44,843 nucleotides of DNA from CAYNNP01 sp964398215 (GTDB lineage Bacteria; Planctomycetota; Planctomycetia; Pirellulales; Pirellulaceae): assembly GCA_964398215.1 (NCBI GenBank), contig CAYNNP010000024.1, positions 1 to 44,843 on the forward strand, read 5' to 3'. Below the pieces are notes generated by a model. That model did not search any database and was not told the origin of the DNA. It saw only the letters and a list, made by a program, of their open reading frames with translations. Made by a program: the position numbers and the translations under genes. This document shows, piece by piece, positions 8,823 to 23,800 of the stretch (position 1 is the first letter of the stretch; each line of letters opens with the position of its first letter).

Positions 8823-11800
8823 ATGCTATCCAACGGCAACGACTCTCAAATCGACAACGAACTCCAAGCGAAACCTTCAGCGGCTGAACGTCACTTGGAC
8901 GAAGCACATCGTTTGATGGAGCAATTGGAGGATCGTGTTCTTTTTGACGCTGTTCCGGATGCTGCGGGTGGTATCGATCCTAATGTTTTGGAGCAGACCC
9001 AAAACGACGCGTCGGCACTGGCACAAATTCAATCCAGTGAAGCGGAGATGACGCGAACCGAAGTCGTGTTTGTTGACATGTCTGTCGAAGGATCGGATCA
9101 GCTGCTGGAGGACCTCATGCAGCGGCAAGGCGATGGCATCGAAGTACATCTGCTGGATCCTAATTCTGATGGTGTCGAGCAAATTGCAGCGGCACTTGAG
9201 GGGCGCAGAGATGTGGACGCCGTGCACATCATTTCGCATGGTAGTCAGGGAAGGCTGCAGTTGGGGTCAAGCGTTTTGGATGTTGAGTCCATGCAGGGAC
9301 AGTACGCCGACGAATTGCAAACGATCTCTGAAGCATTGGGCGAAGGCGCGGACTTGCTGATCTATGGTTGCAATTTTGGTGAAGGCCAGTTGGGGCAAGA
9401 AGCTGCGGATTTGTTGTCGGTTTTGACTGGCGCGGATGTGGGTGCGAGTGTAAATGAAACGGGAATCGAGTCTCTTGGTGGCGACTGGCAGTTGGAATAC
9501 ACGACTGGTGAATTGCAGTCGGAGATCATCGTTAGCGGCGAGCTTCAGGAGAACTGGAATGTGATTCTGGCGACTCCAGCGATTGAGTTCTTTGTGCCGC
9601 TTGATGAACAAGGGATCTTTAATGCCAATGAGAAAATTCTGGATGAAGACACGTTTGGAAATGTATCGGAGCTCGTAGAGACTCGGATTGGAATCGTTGC
9701 CAATAACGACAACACAGTTATCTTCTACGATCATCATGAAGATGGATACGAAACTGACCTTAGTAATCCGGTCCAAGCGACCACGGAAATCTGGGGCGAT
9801 GGAGACATTTCGAACGGTGCGGCGCCGGGTGTGACCTCCGATGCAGACGACGTCCTGAACGCAGGAGACTTTGTCCTTTTGGCAAACCAGATCGACTTGA
9901 ACAATCTGCCTACGGCTGCCAATCCGCTGTACGACGGCACGGACCGTTTTGCATCGGACAGTTCACTTGCTGTCACACGAGGAGCATGGCACCCGTTTCC
10001 TGGAACGCCGCTGGCTGGCACCACAGAAGTTGCTGATATCGGACGATGGGGAACCGAATACACCACGCCGCTTGGCGAAGACACTGACCTGAACAACATC
10101 TTTGACTACACAGGGTTGTTCGTCATTGCAGCGCATGACAATACCACCGTTGCTATCGATGTGAATGCTGATGGCGATACGCTCGATGCGGAAGACGTCA
10201 ATATTACGTTGAACCAGGGTGAGAGCTATCATGTCGATGGTGGGGTCTTGGAAGGTGCGACGGTCACCGCGTCTGACAGAGTGGGTGTTAACTTGATAAC
10301 GGGCGATCGGGACTCTGGTGTTGACAGTCGCTGGTACCTACTGCGACCTAGCACGGACTGGTTCAGCAGTTATCTAAGCCCAGCGAGTACCGTTACGGCT
10401 GACGCGCCAGCATCGATCGTTGTGTTCAACCCACACGCGACTGATTTGGTGATCGAGTTTGAAACGCTTGCAGGAATCACGACAGAAACCGTACCGGCTG
10501 GATCAACGTTCATCGAAACGCTGAGTCTTGAAAACCCTGCTTCAGCCGTTCGGGTTCGGAGTGCGGATGGACGCGATTTTTATGCTGTCCTAGCGATGGA
10601 TACGGATGCCAACAGCACGACCAATGACTGGGGCTATAGCCTGCTGCCAGAGGACGTTTTGACCGAGATGGTTTTGGCTGGCTGGAGCCCAGGTTCATCG
10701 GATTTGTCAGAGAACGGAAGCCCGATTTGGGTTACCACCAATGCCGATACAACACTGTATGTTGACTTCGATGGTGATTCAACAACAGGTGCACTGGTCG
10801 ATCCTTTTGGCCGGCGGTATGACATCAACGTCGACGTTTCGCGGCTCGAAATCACAACGCTGTACGACACGATCAACAATGACAATGATCAGACCGGAAC
10901 ACGTATCTACACGTTGGACGGAACGGACTTATCTGCTGCATGGGGCCAAGACCCGTCGACCGCAGGCCCTGGTTCTCCGTTTCTGGACATGGGGACAGTG
11001 TTGCTGCCGTTCCCACTGCCGACCGTGAACAAAACCGTTGCAATCACCGACGACCTGAACAGCAACCTCGCTGGTGATCCAGGCGACACATTGACTTGGA
11101 CGATCACGGTTACCAACAACGAATTGTTCTCGCTCGGGTCGCCTGTCGTACTCGATACAGTACCAGCCAACACGACTTATGTGGCTGGTTCGACGTTTGT
11201 AGATGGTGTTCTTTTAGCTGACGATCTTTCTGGCTCAACACTGCTGCGACTTGACGAAGGAGGTTTTGCACTTCCGACGATTGATCCAGGCGAATCCGTA
11301 GTGGTCACTTTTCAGACAACTCTAAATCCATTCACGCCTGTCTACACCGAAATTACAAACACAGTCATTGTTGATTCGCAGATTGGTACTGCCGGTGCAA
11401 CTGCGCCGCTGATCATCAACACCCAAGGCCCCGAAATCGATTTGGATGGAAATGACTCCACCGCCTCCGGAGCCGACTACGTTGGCACTTTCACAGAAGA
11501 CGGCGGGCCGGTTTCCATCTTCGATGCGATCGATGGGGATGCAGAGATCACTGATCCCGACTCGAATCACTTGACCAGCCTGACCATCGATTTCACGGAC
11601 CCGCGACTGGGCGATTCGCTGTCGATTGGTGCCTTGCCACCGGGCATCACCATTTCGTCACAGACTGCGACCCAAATTGTCTTGGCTGGTACCGCCACAC
11701 TGGCCGACTACTTGGCTGCAGTAGAATCGGTTGAGTTTGACAATTCGTCGGACAATCCAGATTTGTCTGACCGGCACTTTACGGTATCTGGAACCGACGG

Positions 11801-14800
11801 AACTTTCACAAGCAACGTTGCTACTGCGACGATCCAAGTTCAAGCGGAAAATGATGCGCCAGAATTTGGTGGGCTGGACAACACGCCAACGTATGTCGAA
11901 AACGCGACCGGAATCGTACTTGATGGCAACGCAACGATTTCGGATATCGAGCTTGATGCCATTGGTGACTACGACGGTGCGATCCTGACACTTGCTCGAA
12001 GCGGAGGCGCGGACGCTCAAGACTTATTTGGGGAAAGTGGAAGCCTTGGAGCGCTGACCGAAGGAGCGATATTGAGCGTTGGCGGCACGAATATTGGTAC
12101 CGTCACGACGAACAGCGCGGGAACGTTAGAACTGACGTTCAATAACAACGCAACACCAAGCTTGGTGGACCAAACGCTTCAGCAAATCACTTACGGAAAC
12201 TCAAGTGACGCTCCGCCGGCGACGGTAACGATCGATTACACGATCAACGACGGCAACGCGCCCGTTGGCGGCGCGCAAGGCATCGGAGGTCCCTTGGAAG
12301 GAAACGGGTCGATCACCGTTACGATTACTCCGCAAGATGATCCGCCAATTGCATCGGATGATTTCTATTCGTCTGACGAAGACACGGTTTTCACGCTTAC
12401 GCCAAACGGTGTCCTTTCAAATGACAACGACCCGGATTTGGATCCGCTGTCGGTGGTTGCGTTTGACCCAGTGTCGACGCTGGGCGCAACTGTGGTTGTC
12501 AATCCGGATGGCAGTTTGAGTTACGACCCGAACAGCTCTTTCACGCTGCAGTCATTGGCACCAGGAGCAACCATTGACGATACGTTCACATACACAATCG
12601 AAGATCCATCGGGACTGCAAAGCACCGCGACGGTGACGATTACGATTTCGGGACTTGATGACGGCTTGCTTGCGTTCGACGATGTAGCGTCGACCGACGA
12701 GGACAACGCGGCGAACGTTGCTGCACCTGGTGTCTTGGTGAACGATGGCGATTTAGACGGCGGGCCCGGTGGCGGCACGGTCACGATCACAGAACTAAAC
12801 GGCAGCGCCTACACGCCGGGAACGGCTATCGTATTGCCCAGCGGTTCAACGCTGACTTTGAATTCTGACGGTAGTTACATCTACGACCCGACGACGCAGC
12901 CAAGCTATCAGACACTGAACAATGGGGAAACGGCGGCAGATTCGTTTACCTATTCGATCACCGATGGATCGACCACGCAAACTGCAAACGTTGACATCAC
13001 AATCAACGGCGTGAACGATCAAGTCGCTGCGACGAACCTGAACCAAACGATTAGCTACAACGAAGAAGATAGCACTGTCGATCTGAATGACATTGTCGTT
13101 GCCGACGTCGATGCTAATGAGATTGTAACAGCGACGTTAACGTTAAGCGACGTTGCGACGGGTGCTTTGACGGCGAACAATGGCGCAACTTATGACATCC
13201 TGACCGGGGTTTGGTCGATCACCGGAACGACAAGCGCCGTGAACACTGCGCTCGCGAACTTGCAATTCCTGCCAGTTTCCGATAACGATACCGCGTCGCA
13301 TATCGACGTGGTGATTGCTGATGCTAACGAAGACGGCACGGTTGCGTTGACTGGTCGATTGGACCTTGCTCCCGTCGCGGTCAACGATGCACCAATCGCA
13401 ACTGTGCCAGCTGGATCGATTTCTGCACTTGAAGAACTACCGGCTACCATCGCGGGAATCAGCTTTTCGGATATCGATGCTGGCAGCAATGATGTGACGG
13501 TGACCCTAAGTGCCAACAACGGGATCTTGACGGTCGATACCACGGTGCCAGGTGGATTGTCGGCAGGAGAAGTAGCTGCGAATGGATCGTCGACCGTTAC
13601 GCTGACTGGATCGATTAGCCAAATCAACGCATCGCTGGCTGCTGCAACGGGGCTTCAATATCAAGGCGACCTTGACTTTAACGGTGCTGACACTCTGACC
13701 GTGAATATCAATGACGGCGGCAACGTCGGCGTCGACCCATCGACGGTTGGGCAGCCCGCGACAGGCGGCCCCGCCGATGAGCAAGACACTGAAATGATTA
13801 CGATCAACGTGTCGCCAAGTAACGATCCGCCGGTTTTGGATCTGGATGCGAATAATACAACAACTGGTGGAGCGGATTACGAAACAACGTTCACCGAGGG
13901 TTCATCGCCAATTGCAATTGCTGACAGTGATACTTCGGTGATTGATGTTGATGACACGAACATTGAATTTGCGTTGATCACACTTACGAATCCACAGTCC
14001 GGCGATTTTCTGATCGCTTTGGATTCGGATCCCAATTGGCCTGCGGGGATCACAGCGGTTGTCACTGGCACGAGTGATCAAGTTGCTCTGACTGGGTCCG
14101 CCAGCAAAGCGGATTTCGAGGCGGCAATTGAACTGATTCGTTTCGGTAACATCAGCAACGATCCACCGACAGTCGACCGGATCTTGAATGTTACCGTTAA
14201 CGATGGGGATACAAACAGCAATACAGCTGTCAGCACCATTCACGTCGTTGCGCTGCCAGATTTGATGATCGGTGATGCTTCGGTGACCGAGTCGGGTAAC
14301 CTTGTGTTTGACTTGACGCTCGACTCGCCTGCGATCGACGATATCGTTCTGAATCTTGCCACTTCGTCGGGCACCGCAACCGATGGAGTCGATTTTGAGA
14401 ACTCAGACTTCGAGTTTTCGACCGACGGAGGCAGTACTTGGTTGCCCGCATCGGGAGGCTCAGGCACTGAAGTTACTTTGCCAGCCGGTAACGCTGCGAT
14501 TCAAGTTCGCATCAACACGTTTGACGACGTCTACGCAGAATCTGATGAAACGTTGACGCTGATGGTTGAAAGTGTCGTATCGGGAACCATCGACGACACA
14601 AGCGATACTGGTACAGGCACGATCATTGATGACAATAACGATGCCGCGATCGTCAGCATCCTGGGACCGGCTTCGGTCGTCGAAGGCGCAACGACTGGAA
14701 ACTACACCGTTTCGTTGGACAATCCGGCCGCTACCGACGCTACCGTGAACTTGTCTTATAGCGGGACGGCTGCCGATGGAACCGACTTCAACGGAGTCGC

Positions 14801-17800
14801 CAGCGTGGTTGTGCTTGCGGGAAACAGCAGCACGACATTTGATTTGAACACGATCAATGATGGACTCTTTGAAGGCTCCGAGACGATCATTATCGACATC
14901 GACTCTGTCAGTGGCGGCGGCTTCGAGGACGTAGCCGAGCATTCAGTCGACAACCAAGTCACAACGACTATCACAGACGCGGCCGATCAACCGGCTATCT
15001 CAGTGAACAATATTGCGGTTACCGAAGAAGGCGACATGTTCGCTGTTTTCACGATCAGCCTTTCCAACGCAAGCTTTGAAGACATTTCAGCGGGCATTAG
15101 CTTGGGCGACAATACCGCGACTGGACTGGGCGTGGATTTCGGAACAACTGGCGTTGGAAACTTGCAGATTTTCAATGGCACAACGTGGGTCGATGCGTCC
15201 ACAGTGACGATTGCTGCTGGGGACACATCTGTACTGGCACGCACACCGATTACAGACGATGTATTCGAGGACGATGGCGAAACGTTTACCTTGACAGCGA
15301 ATGTCACAGCGGGGGCAACCAGCAATCCAACCGCACAAGGCACTGGGACAATTAGCGATGAAGCGACTCCCGACAATGCAACGGTTTCGTTGACTGGGCC
15401 AACGTCGGTGAACGAAGGTGATGTGACAACACCCTATGTCCTGGATGTCGATTTTGTTCCTGTGACAGATATCACAGTCACGTTGGCTTATTCGGGAACA
15501 GCCGCCAACGGCGCAGACTTTAGCGGCGTGACCCCGGTGACGATTTCAGCGGGCAGTCAACAAGCTTCATTCATGCTGTCGACAATCGATGATGGCCTGT
15601 TTGAGGGAACCGAGAACATCGTTGTCACGATTCAGAATGTTTCTGGTGGCGGGTTCGAGTCGATCACGATTCACGCTACGGACAATTCGGTCACAACCAA
15701 CATCATCGACAATGATTCGCCAGACATTGCCGTTAGCAGTGTGACTGTAACAGAAGAAATCGATGGATTCGCAGTGTTCGACGTGACACTCAGCAATACA
15801 TCGGTCGAAGACATTGTGTTTGATTTGACTCTCACGGATCAAACCGCAAACGGAAGCGGCGTGGACTTTGGATCTACCGGCATCGGCAACCTGCAAGTCT
15901 TTGATGGCTCCGCATGGGTGGATGCGTCGTCGGCGACAATCCTGGCGGGTGATCTGAGCGTACAAGTACGCACACCGATTGCCGATGACTTTCTTGCGGA
16001 CGATGGCGAAACGTTTACGTTGACGGCAACTGTCACAAACGGGACTACCAACCAGGCCTCTGCGACTGGAACGGGAACGATCTCGGATGAAAGTTCAGCG
16101 GACACCGCGACCGTATCGATCAGCGGTCCTGGCTCCGTTGCTGAAGGCGTTGCGACGACTAACTACACCGTTTCCGTCGATCAAACGCCAGCCACCGATC
16201 TGACTGTGAACCTTGCGTATTCGGGAACGGCAGGGGATGGAACGGACTTTACGGGCGTCGCCGATGTTACGATCGCTGCCGGAACCACTGCCACCACGTT
16301 TAGCTTGAACACGATTGCAGATAGCTTGGCCGAAGGCGCTGAGTCGATTGTGATCGACATCGATTCGCTGGTAGGCGGTGGCTTTGAGGCGGTTGATGAA
16401 CACCCCGTCGACAACCAAGTCACGACGACGATCGTGGATGATGACACGGCATTGTGGAGCATTTCTGGCGCACTGACTGCCAACGAAGGCGCGTCGGCAG
16501 GCTACACGATTGAACTGAACCGGGCATTAGGCGCTGGGGGCACCGCTACGATCACTGTTTCGCAAACCGACATCGACACGATCGCCGCTGATCTTGGGTT
16601 AGCGGGCAACAATGAAACGGATGTCTTTAACGCAATCAATGCGGCGGTTGGTGCTTACGCTGGCCCCGGTTCGTTGACTTTCAATGCCGGTTCGGGCGTA
16701 CTGACTTTCACAGCCAACAACGACGGTGATCAACTTGCGGCCTTGAATTTCTCGGTGGCAGCCTTCGATGATGCATTGCTGGAAGGCGACGAAGATTTTT
16801 CAATTTCGTTAAGTGCTCCTAGCAGTTCATCAGGTGCTTCGGTTGGACTGGGCAATTCGCTGGTCACAACAACGATCGTGGACAATGACGCCGCGGTTGT
16901 ATCGATTGCTGCGACAGCGAACGGAGACGAAGCCGGTGCAGATGGTGAATTCACCGTCACAATTTCACAAACTTCGTCGACCGACACCGTGATCGACTAT
17001 ACGGTTGCTGGGTCTGCTGTTGAAGGAACCGATTTTGGTTCGCTGTCCGGACAAGTCACTGTGCTGGCGGGTCAAACCACCGCGACGATCGAAATTCCAA
17101 CGATTGATGATTCGCTTATCGAAGTCACTGAGACGGTGCAAATCACGTTGGATTCGATTGTTTCTGGCGATCCATCGGTTCTGATTGGCGGGACTAATTC
17201 TGCGTCGGTCAATCTGGCGGACGATGACGCTGGACTTTGGAGCATCTCAGGTGACGCAACCGTCACGGAATCCTTGGACGCAGCCTACACGATTGCTCTA
17301 ACGGGTACTTTCGGAAACAGTGCTTCGGTCAGTGTTGATGTTGCGTTGATCGAAAACGAAACGACTGCTGCCGACCATGCCGTTTTGGACACAGCGATTG
17401 CAACCGCAGTAGGTGCTTATTCGGGGCCTGGTGACTACGCATGGGATGGAACGACGCTTACTTGGACGGCTGATGCTGACGGACAATCGCCTGGTAATCT
17501 GGCAATCGCTCTGACTGCGACGGCTGATTCGATCGTTGAAGGCGACGAAACCTACTCGATAGATCTTAGCAGTCCTGGTAGTGCCACGGCATCAGGAATT
17601 GCGCTGAGTTCTGCGGATTCGGTCACGACAACGATCATTGACAGCGACACGGCACAGGTAACGATCGCAGCAACGACACATGCCAACGAAGCTGGACTCG
17701 TTGACGGCGTCTTTACGGTTAACATTTCAACACCGGCAAGTTCCGACACTGTGATCGACTATACGGTTGGCGGAAGTGCTGTCGAAGGAACCGATTTCGC

Positions 17801-20800
17801 CAACCTGTCGGGGCAAGTCACAATTCTGGCAGGACAGTCCAACGCGACCATCCAAATTCCCGTCCTTGATGACTCGACCATCGAGGGAACCGAAACCGTT
17901 AGTGTTTCTTTGACCGGCATTTCGACTGGTGACCCATTGGTGTCAATTGGCTCGCAATCGGTTGCGTCGATCGACGTGTTTGACAACGACACCGGCGAAT
18001 GGAATATCGTTGGCGATGCTACGGTTGCTGAATCGGCAAATGCAAGCTACACCATTTCGTTCGATGGTGTGATCGACAGCGGGCAATCGGCAAACATCAA
18101 TTTAGTTTTGGCCAATGTTGATACTACAAGCGCTGACTATGCAGATTTCAGTGCAGTGGTTGCATCAGCGACAGGAAACTATTCCGGCCCTGGTAGTTAC
18201 GCGTGGGACGGCACAACGCTGACATGGACGGCCGACGGCAACGGACAAACACCAAACGACTTGCAGCTGATCTTGGGAGCAGCCGACGATTCGATTGTTG
18301 AAGGCGACGAAGACTACACGATCACTTTGTCGAGTCCGACCGGTAGCGTGCCAGGTGTGAATCTGGGTGCAAGCACTGCTGTTACAACGACGATCACGGA
18401 CAACGACGTGGCGACGATTTCGATCGTTCCCGACGCTGACGGTAATGAAGAACTGGCTTTACCAAGTCGCTTTCTGGTTAGACTAACAACACCGTCATCG
18501 ACTAACACGGTCGTCAATTATACGGTCAGCGGAAGTGCAACCAGCGGCGATGACTTCACTCCACTAAGTGGACAAGTCACGATCGCAGCGGGCGCAACGG
18601 GCGCCGTCATCACTGCTCCCACGATCGATGATGTGGTGGCCGAACCGACCGAGAACATTACGGTTACTTTGACCAGTATCGCATCGGGCGACCCTCAGAT
18701 TTCGATCGGCGGTACTTCGAGTGCGTCAACTAACTTGTTCGACAACGACACGGTTGTTTGGTCGATCACTGGCGATTCGACGGTCAATGAGGGCGCAAAC
18801 GCAAACTACACGATCGAACTAGTGGGATCACTTCAGAACGGTGATGAGGCAGTGGTCCAAGTCGCTCTCGTTGACGTCGATACCGACGCTGCCGATTACG
18901 CATCATTCGATTCGGCAGTGGCAGCAGCGGTTGTGGCGTACTCTGGCAACGGATCCTATTCTTGGGACGGAAGTTTCCTTACGTGGACCGCATCAGCCGA
19001 TGGACAGACTCCCGGCGCGCTGAATATTAGCTTGGGCGCGATTGACGATATGGTTGCCGAGATAACGGAAGACTACCAAATCGTACTTTCGAACGCTTCC
19101 GTTGTTTCGGGTGCCGCTGCGTCGATCGACGTGACGAACACGAATGTCACAACGGCGATTGTCAACGAAGACGCTGTTCCATCGACGGCAAACAACACCG
19201 TGTCGACCAACGAAGACACGCCGCTACCGTTCACCGCGGCGGACTTTGCATTCTCAGATTCTGACCTGGGTGACACATTGCAATCGATCCGAATCGCAAC
19301 ACTACCGAGTGCTGGCGCTTTGACACTAGGCGGTTCCGACGTTGTGCCAGGCCAAGTGATTCCTGTTGGACAGATTTCCAACTTGAGCTTCCTTCCATTT
19401 GGTGATGAAAATGGAGCAAGCTACACCACGTTCACTTTCACTGTCAGTGACGGCACCAACGAAAGTTTACCGGCGACGATGACAATTGATGTCGTGCCTG
19501 TCAACGACGAACCGGCCTTTTCCAGCCTTGATAATACGTCAACCTACACTGAAGGTGCCGCAGGCGTCGTTCTGGATTCCAATGCTACGCTGGCCGATAT
19601 CGAATTGGATGCGATCAACAATTACGACGGATCAACGCTCACACTTGCTCGCGATGGTGGATCCGTTGCTGAAGACAGCTTTGGGCACTCAGGTACTCTT
19701 TTGCCTTTGAATGAAGGCAATAGCATCACAGTGAATGGTGCTTTGATTGGTTCTGTTGCTACCAACAGCGGCGGAACCCTGGAGCTTGAATTCAATGCGA
19801 ATGCGACATCGGCATTGGTCGATGCAACACTCCAGCAGATCACTTACAGCAATACAAGCGACGACCCACCGGGTTCGGTCACCATCGAATATTTGTTCGA
19901 CGATGGAAACGTATTGGCACAAGGAATTGGTGGTAACCTGACGGATTCTGGTTTCATTGACGTCACAATCGTCCCGGTTAACGACGCACCGAATGCTACC
20001 GACAATAGCAACACGATCGCCGAAGACGGTGCTACCGTTGGTGGAAACATCATCAGCGACGATGACGGCAACGGAGTTGATTCGGACCCAGAAAATGATC
20101 CTTTGGCGGTTACTGAGATCGATGGTGTGACCAGTCCCGCCAGCGATGTGACCGGAACTTATGGGACGCTGGATTGGGAGGCTGACGGAAGCTACGTTTA
20201 CACAATCGACAATGGGAATCCAGCCGTTCAGGCGCTTTCGCCCGGCGAATCCCTGACGGATGTGTTTACTTACACTGTTTCCGATGGCAATGGAGGAACG
20301 GATACGGCCGACCTAACGATTACGATCACCGGCACCAACGATTTGCCCGTGGCGATGATCGACAACGATAGTGTGACCGAAGACATCACATTGGTCGCTA
20401 GCGGAAACGTATTGACCAACGATTCAGATGTCGACGCGAGTGACACACTCACGGTCACCCAAGTCGACATGAATGCAGCGAACGTCGGCAATTCTGTGAT
20501 GGGATTCTTTGGCAGCGTCCTAATTGACAGCGATGGGCAATACACTTACACGCTGGACAATTCGCTGGCGACGATCCAAGCGTTGCAAGTTGGCGACACG
20601 CTCAGTGACACCTTTATCTACACGGTTTCGGATAGCAACGGCGGTAGCGTTACCGAGACTTTGGATATCACGATCAACGGCACCAATGACGTCCCCACAA
20701 TTGACTTGGATGGTAGTGATGCCACCGCGCCAGGCAATGATTACACGGCGGAATACACCGAAGGAAGCCTTCCTATTCCGATCGCGGCGATCGATACGAC

Positions 20801-23800
20801 GATTACGGATATTGATGACACGAATATCGAATCCGCTGTCATCACGCTCACGAACCCGCAGGTCTTGGATCAGTTGTTTGCACTGGACTTTGCTCCCAAC
20901 TGGCCTGCCGGAATCTCGGCTACAGTCAATGCGTCCGGCGATCAAGTCACCTTGACCGGCTCTGCCGCGTTGGCCGATTACGAAACAGCGATCAGCCTGG
21001 TGCAGTTCGGAAACGGATTACAAAATCCAGACGCGACTGACCGTTTGATAACGGTGACGGTCAACGATGGCGCGGCGAACAGCGCGACCGCGACGTCAAC
21101 GATTCAGGTCAGCGTTTTCTCTGACTTGGAAATTTCTAGCGACTTGGTTCGCGAAGCAGATGACCTGATATTCGAACTGGTACTGGATTCACCAGCCCAA
21201 GGCGATATCGTGCTGGAGTTGGTCACGACCGGCGCTACTGCGACCGATGGTGTCGACTACGAAAATGTAGACTTTGAATACTTGCCAGACGGAAGCAGTG
21301 TTTGGTTGCCAGCCGGCGGTCCCAACGGTACTCACGTGACCTTTGCCGATGGCGAAACCAGGATCCAAGTTCGCATCAATACCTTTGATGATTTCCTGGA
21401 CGAGCCGAACGAAGAGCTGGCTCTGTCAGTGGCTTCGGTTGTGTCTGGCACGATTGGTGACACGTCGAGTGTCGGGATCGGAACAATTACTGACGAAGTG
21501 TTCCCAGATGAAGCGGTCGTTTCGATCGTCGGCCCAGCAGTCGTTGCCGAAGGCGACACAACGACGAACTATACGGTCAGTGTTGACCAAGTTCCTGTGA
21601 CCGACGTTACCGTTAACTTGGCTTACAGCGGAACGGCTACCAATGGCAGCGATTTCGCAGGAGTAGCAAGCGTCACGATTCTGGCAGGTGACTCGAACGT
21701 CGATTTCACGATCGACACGCTGAACGATGCAGTCTTTGAAGGTGCGGAAGACATTGTGGTTGATATCGACAGCATCAATGGCGGTGGGTTCGAAGGGATT
21801 GTGGAACACGCAACCCAAAACCAAGTCACCACGTCGATCATCGAAACCGCTGCTCCCATCGTTAGCGTGACCAACGTGACGGTTGCAGAGGACGCGGATC
21901 TGTTCGCGGAATTTACAATCAGTTTGTCTTCTCCATCAACGGAAGATATAGCCGTTGACGTGGCGCTGACGGATGATACTGCTGAGGGCGGCGGGGTCGA
22001 CTTTGGCTCCCTAACAGCAACTAACCTTCAAGTCTTCATCAATGGTGCGTGGGTTGATGCGACTAACGCGACGATCGACGCCGGTGAGACTTCTATCCTT
22101 GTTCGCACACCGATCATTGATGATGTGTTAGATGATGCTGGTGACATGTTCCAAGTAACCGCAATGGTCACCGCTGGAACGACTGGCAATAGCACGGCAA
22201 CTGGTATCGGCACAATTCTGGACGATCCAGTCACACCCGATGATGCTACGGTCACACTGATTGGGCCAACGACCGTGAACGAAGGTGATTTGACGACGCC
22301 TTACACGTTGGAAGTTGATTTCACAGCGAACACGGACATCGTTGTCACGCTGAACTACTCCGGTACGGCGTCCGACGGAAGCGACTTTGTAGGAACTGCG
22401 ACCGCAACGATCTTAACTGGCGATGACCAAACCACTTTTACTTTGCCAACCATTGATGACGCCATTTATGAAGGCGCCGAATCGATCATCGTTAGCATTG
22501 CAGGACTCGCTGGTGGCGGGTTTGAAAACATCGTTGCACATCCAACGCTGAACACGGTGACAACCGAAATTGTTGATGATGATCTGCCAACCTTGACAGT
22601 TAGCAACGTGTCGTCAACGGAAGAAATCGACGGCTACGCGGTCTTTACGGTTTCTCTTGATACGGTTTCGATCGAAGACGTTTCATTCGAGCTTGCACTG
22701 AACAGCGGTACTGCGCTCGGGGAAGGCGTCGATTTTGGGTCGGCGGGGTCGGATAACTTGCAAGTCTTCGACGGATTGGCTTGGGTCGATGCAAGCACAG
22801 CGACCATCGCTGGCGGGCAAACCTCTGTCAACGTTCGCACGGCAATCATTGACGATGCGTTCAGCGACTCGGGCGAGACTTACACGCTGACGGCAACGGT
22901 TATTTCTGGAACAACCAGCAATACGACGGCAGTCGGCACCGGAACAATCGACGATGAAGCGACCGCCGACACCACGTTAGTTTCGATCGTTGGGCCAACA
23001 ACGGTAGTCGAAGGCGATACCACGACGCCGTATACAGTTGCTGTTGATTCGACTCCTGGCACCGATGTTATCGTCAGTCTTAGCTACAGCGGCACTGCCG
23101 TCGATGGCACCGATTTTAATGGAGTCGCCGGCGTAATAATCGAGGCTGGCACTAACAGCACGGACTTTACAATCGATAGCTTGGCTGATGTTTTGAGCGA
23201 AGGCCCAGAATCGTTCGTGATTGACATCGCTAACATTTCTGGTGGCGATTTCGAGAACATCGCAGCAGATCCTTTGGCGAATCAAGTAACCACGTCCATC
23301 ACCGATGATGATTCCACCGTGTGGTCAATCAGCGGCGACGCCACTGTGAACGAAGGCGGTATCGCGACGTATGACTTGCAGCAGACGGGCGCACTGGGTG
23401 CTGGCGAATCGGTTGCCATCACGCTGAACCAAGTTGACATGACGACTGAAGCTGACGACTTGGGCACAGTTGTCGGCAACGAGATGGATTTCTACGCTGC
23501 CGTCAACGCTGCTGTCGCCAGTTATTCTGGGCCCGGTGCCATTTCCTTTGACGACAGCACAGGCACACTGACATTCACCGCTGCGAATGACGGCGATCTG
23601 ATGAGCATCTTGTCGATCAACCTGCAAGCAACTGATGACTCGGTTCTAGAATCAGCCGAAGACTATCGTATTGACATCTCGAATGCTCAGAGTGCGACGG
23701 GTGTTACCACCAGCATTGGCAATGCGTCCCAGTCCACCGTGATCAATGACAACGATTCCGCAGTCGTGTCGATTGCCGCAACGACAGACGGAGATGAATC

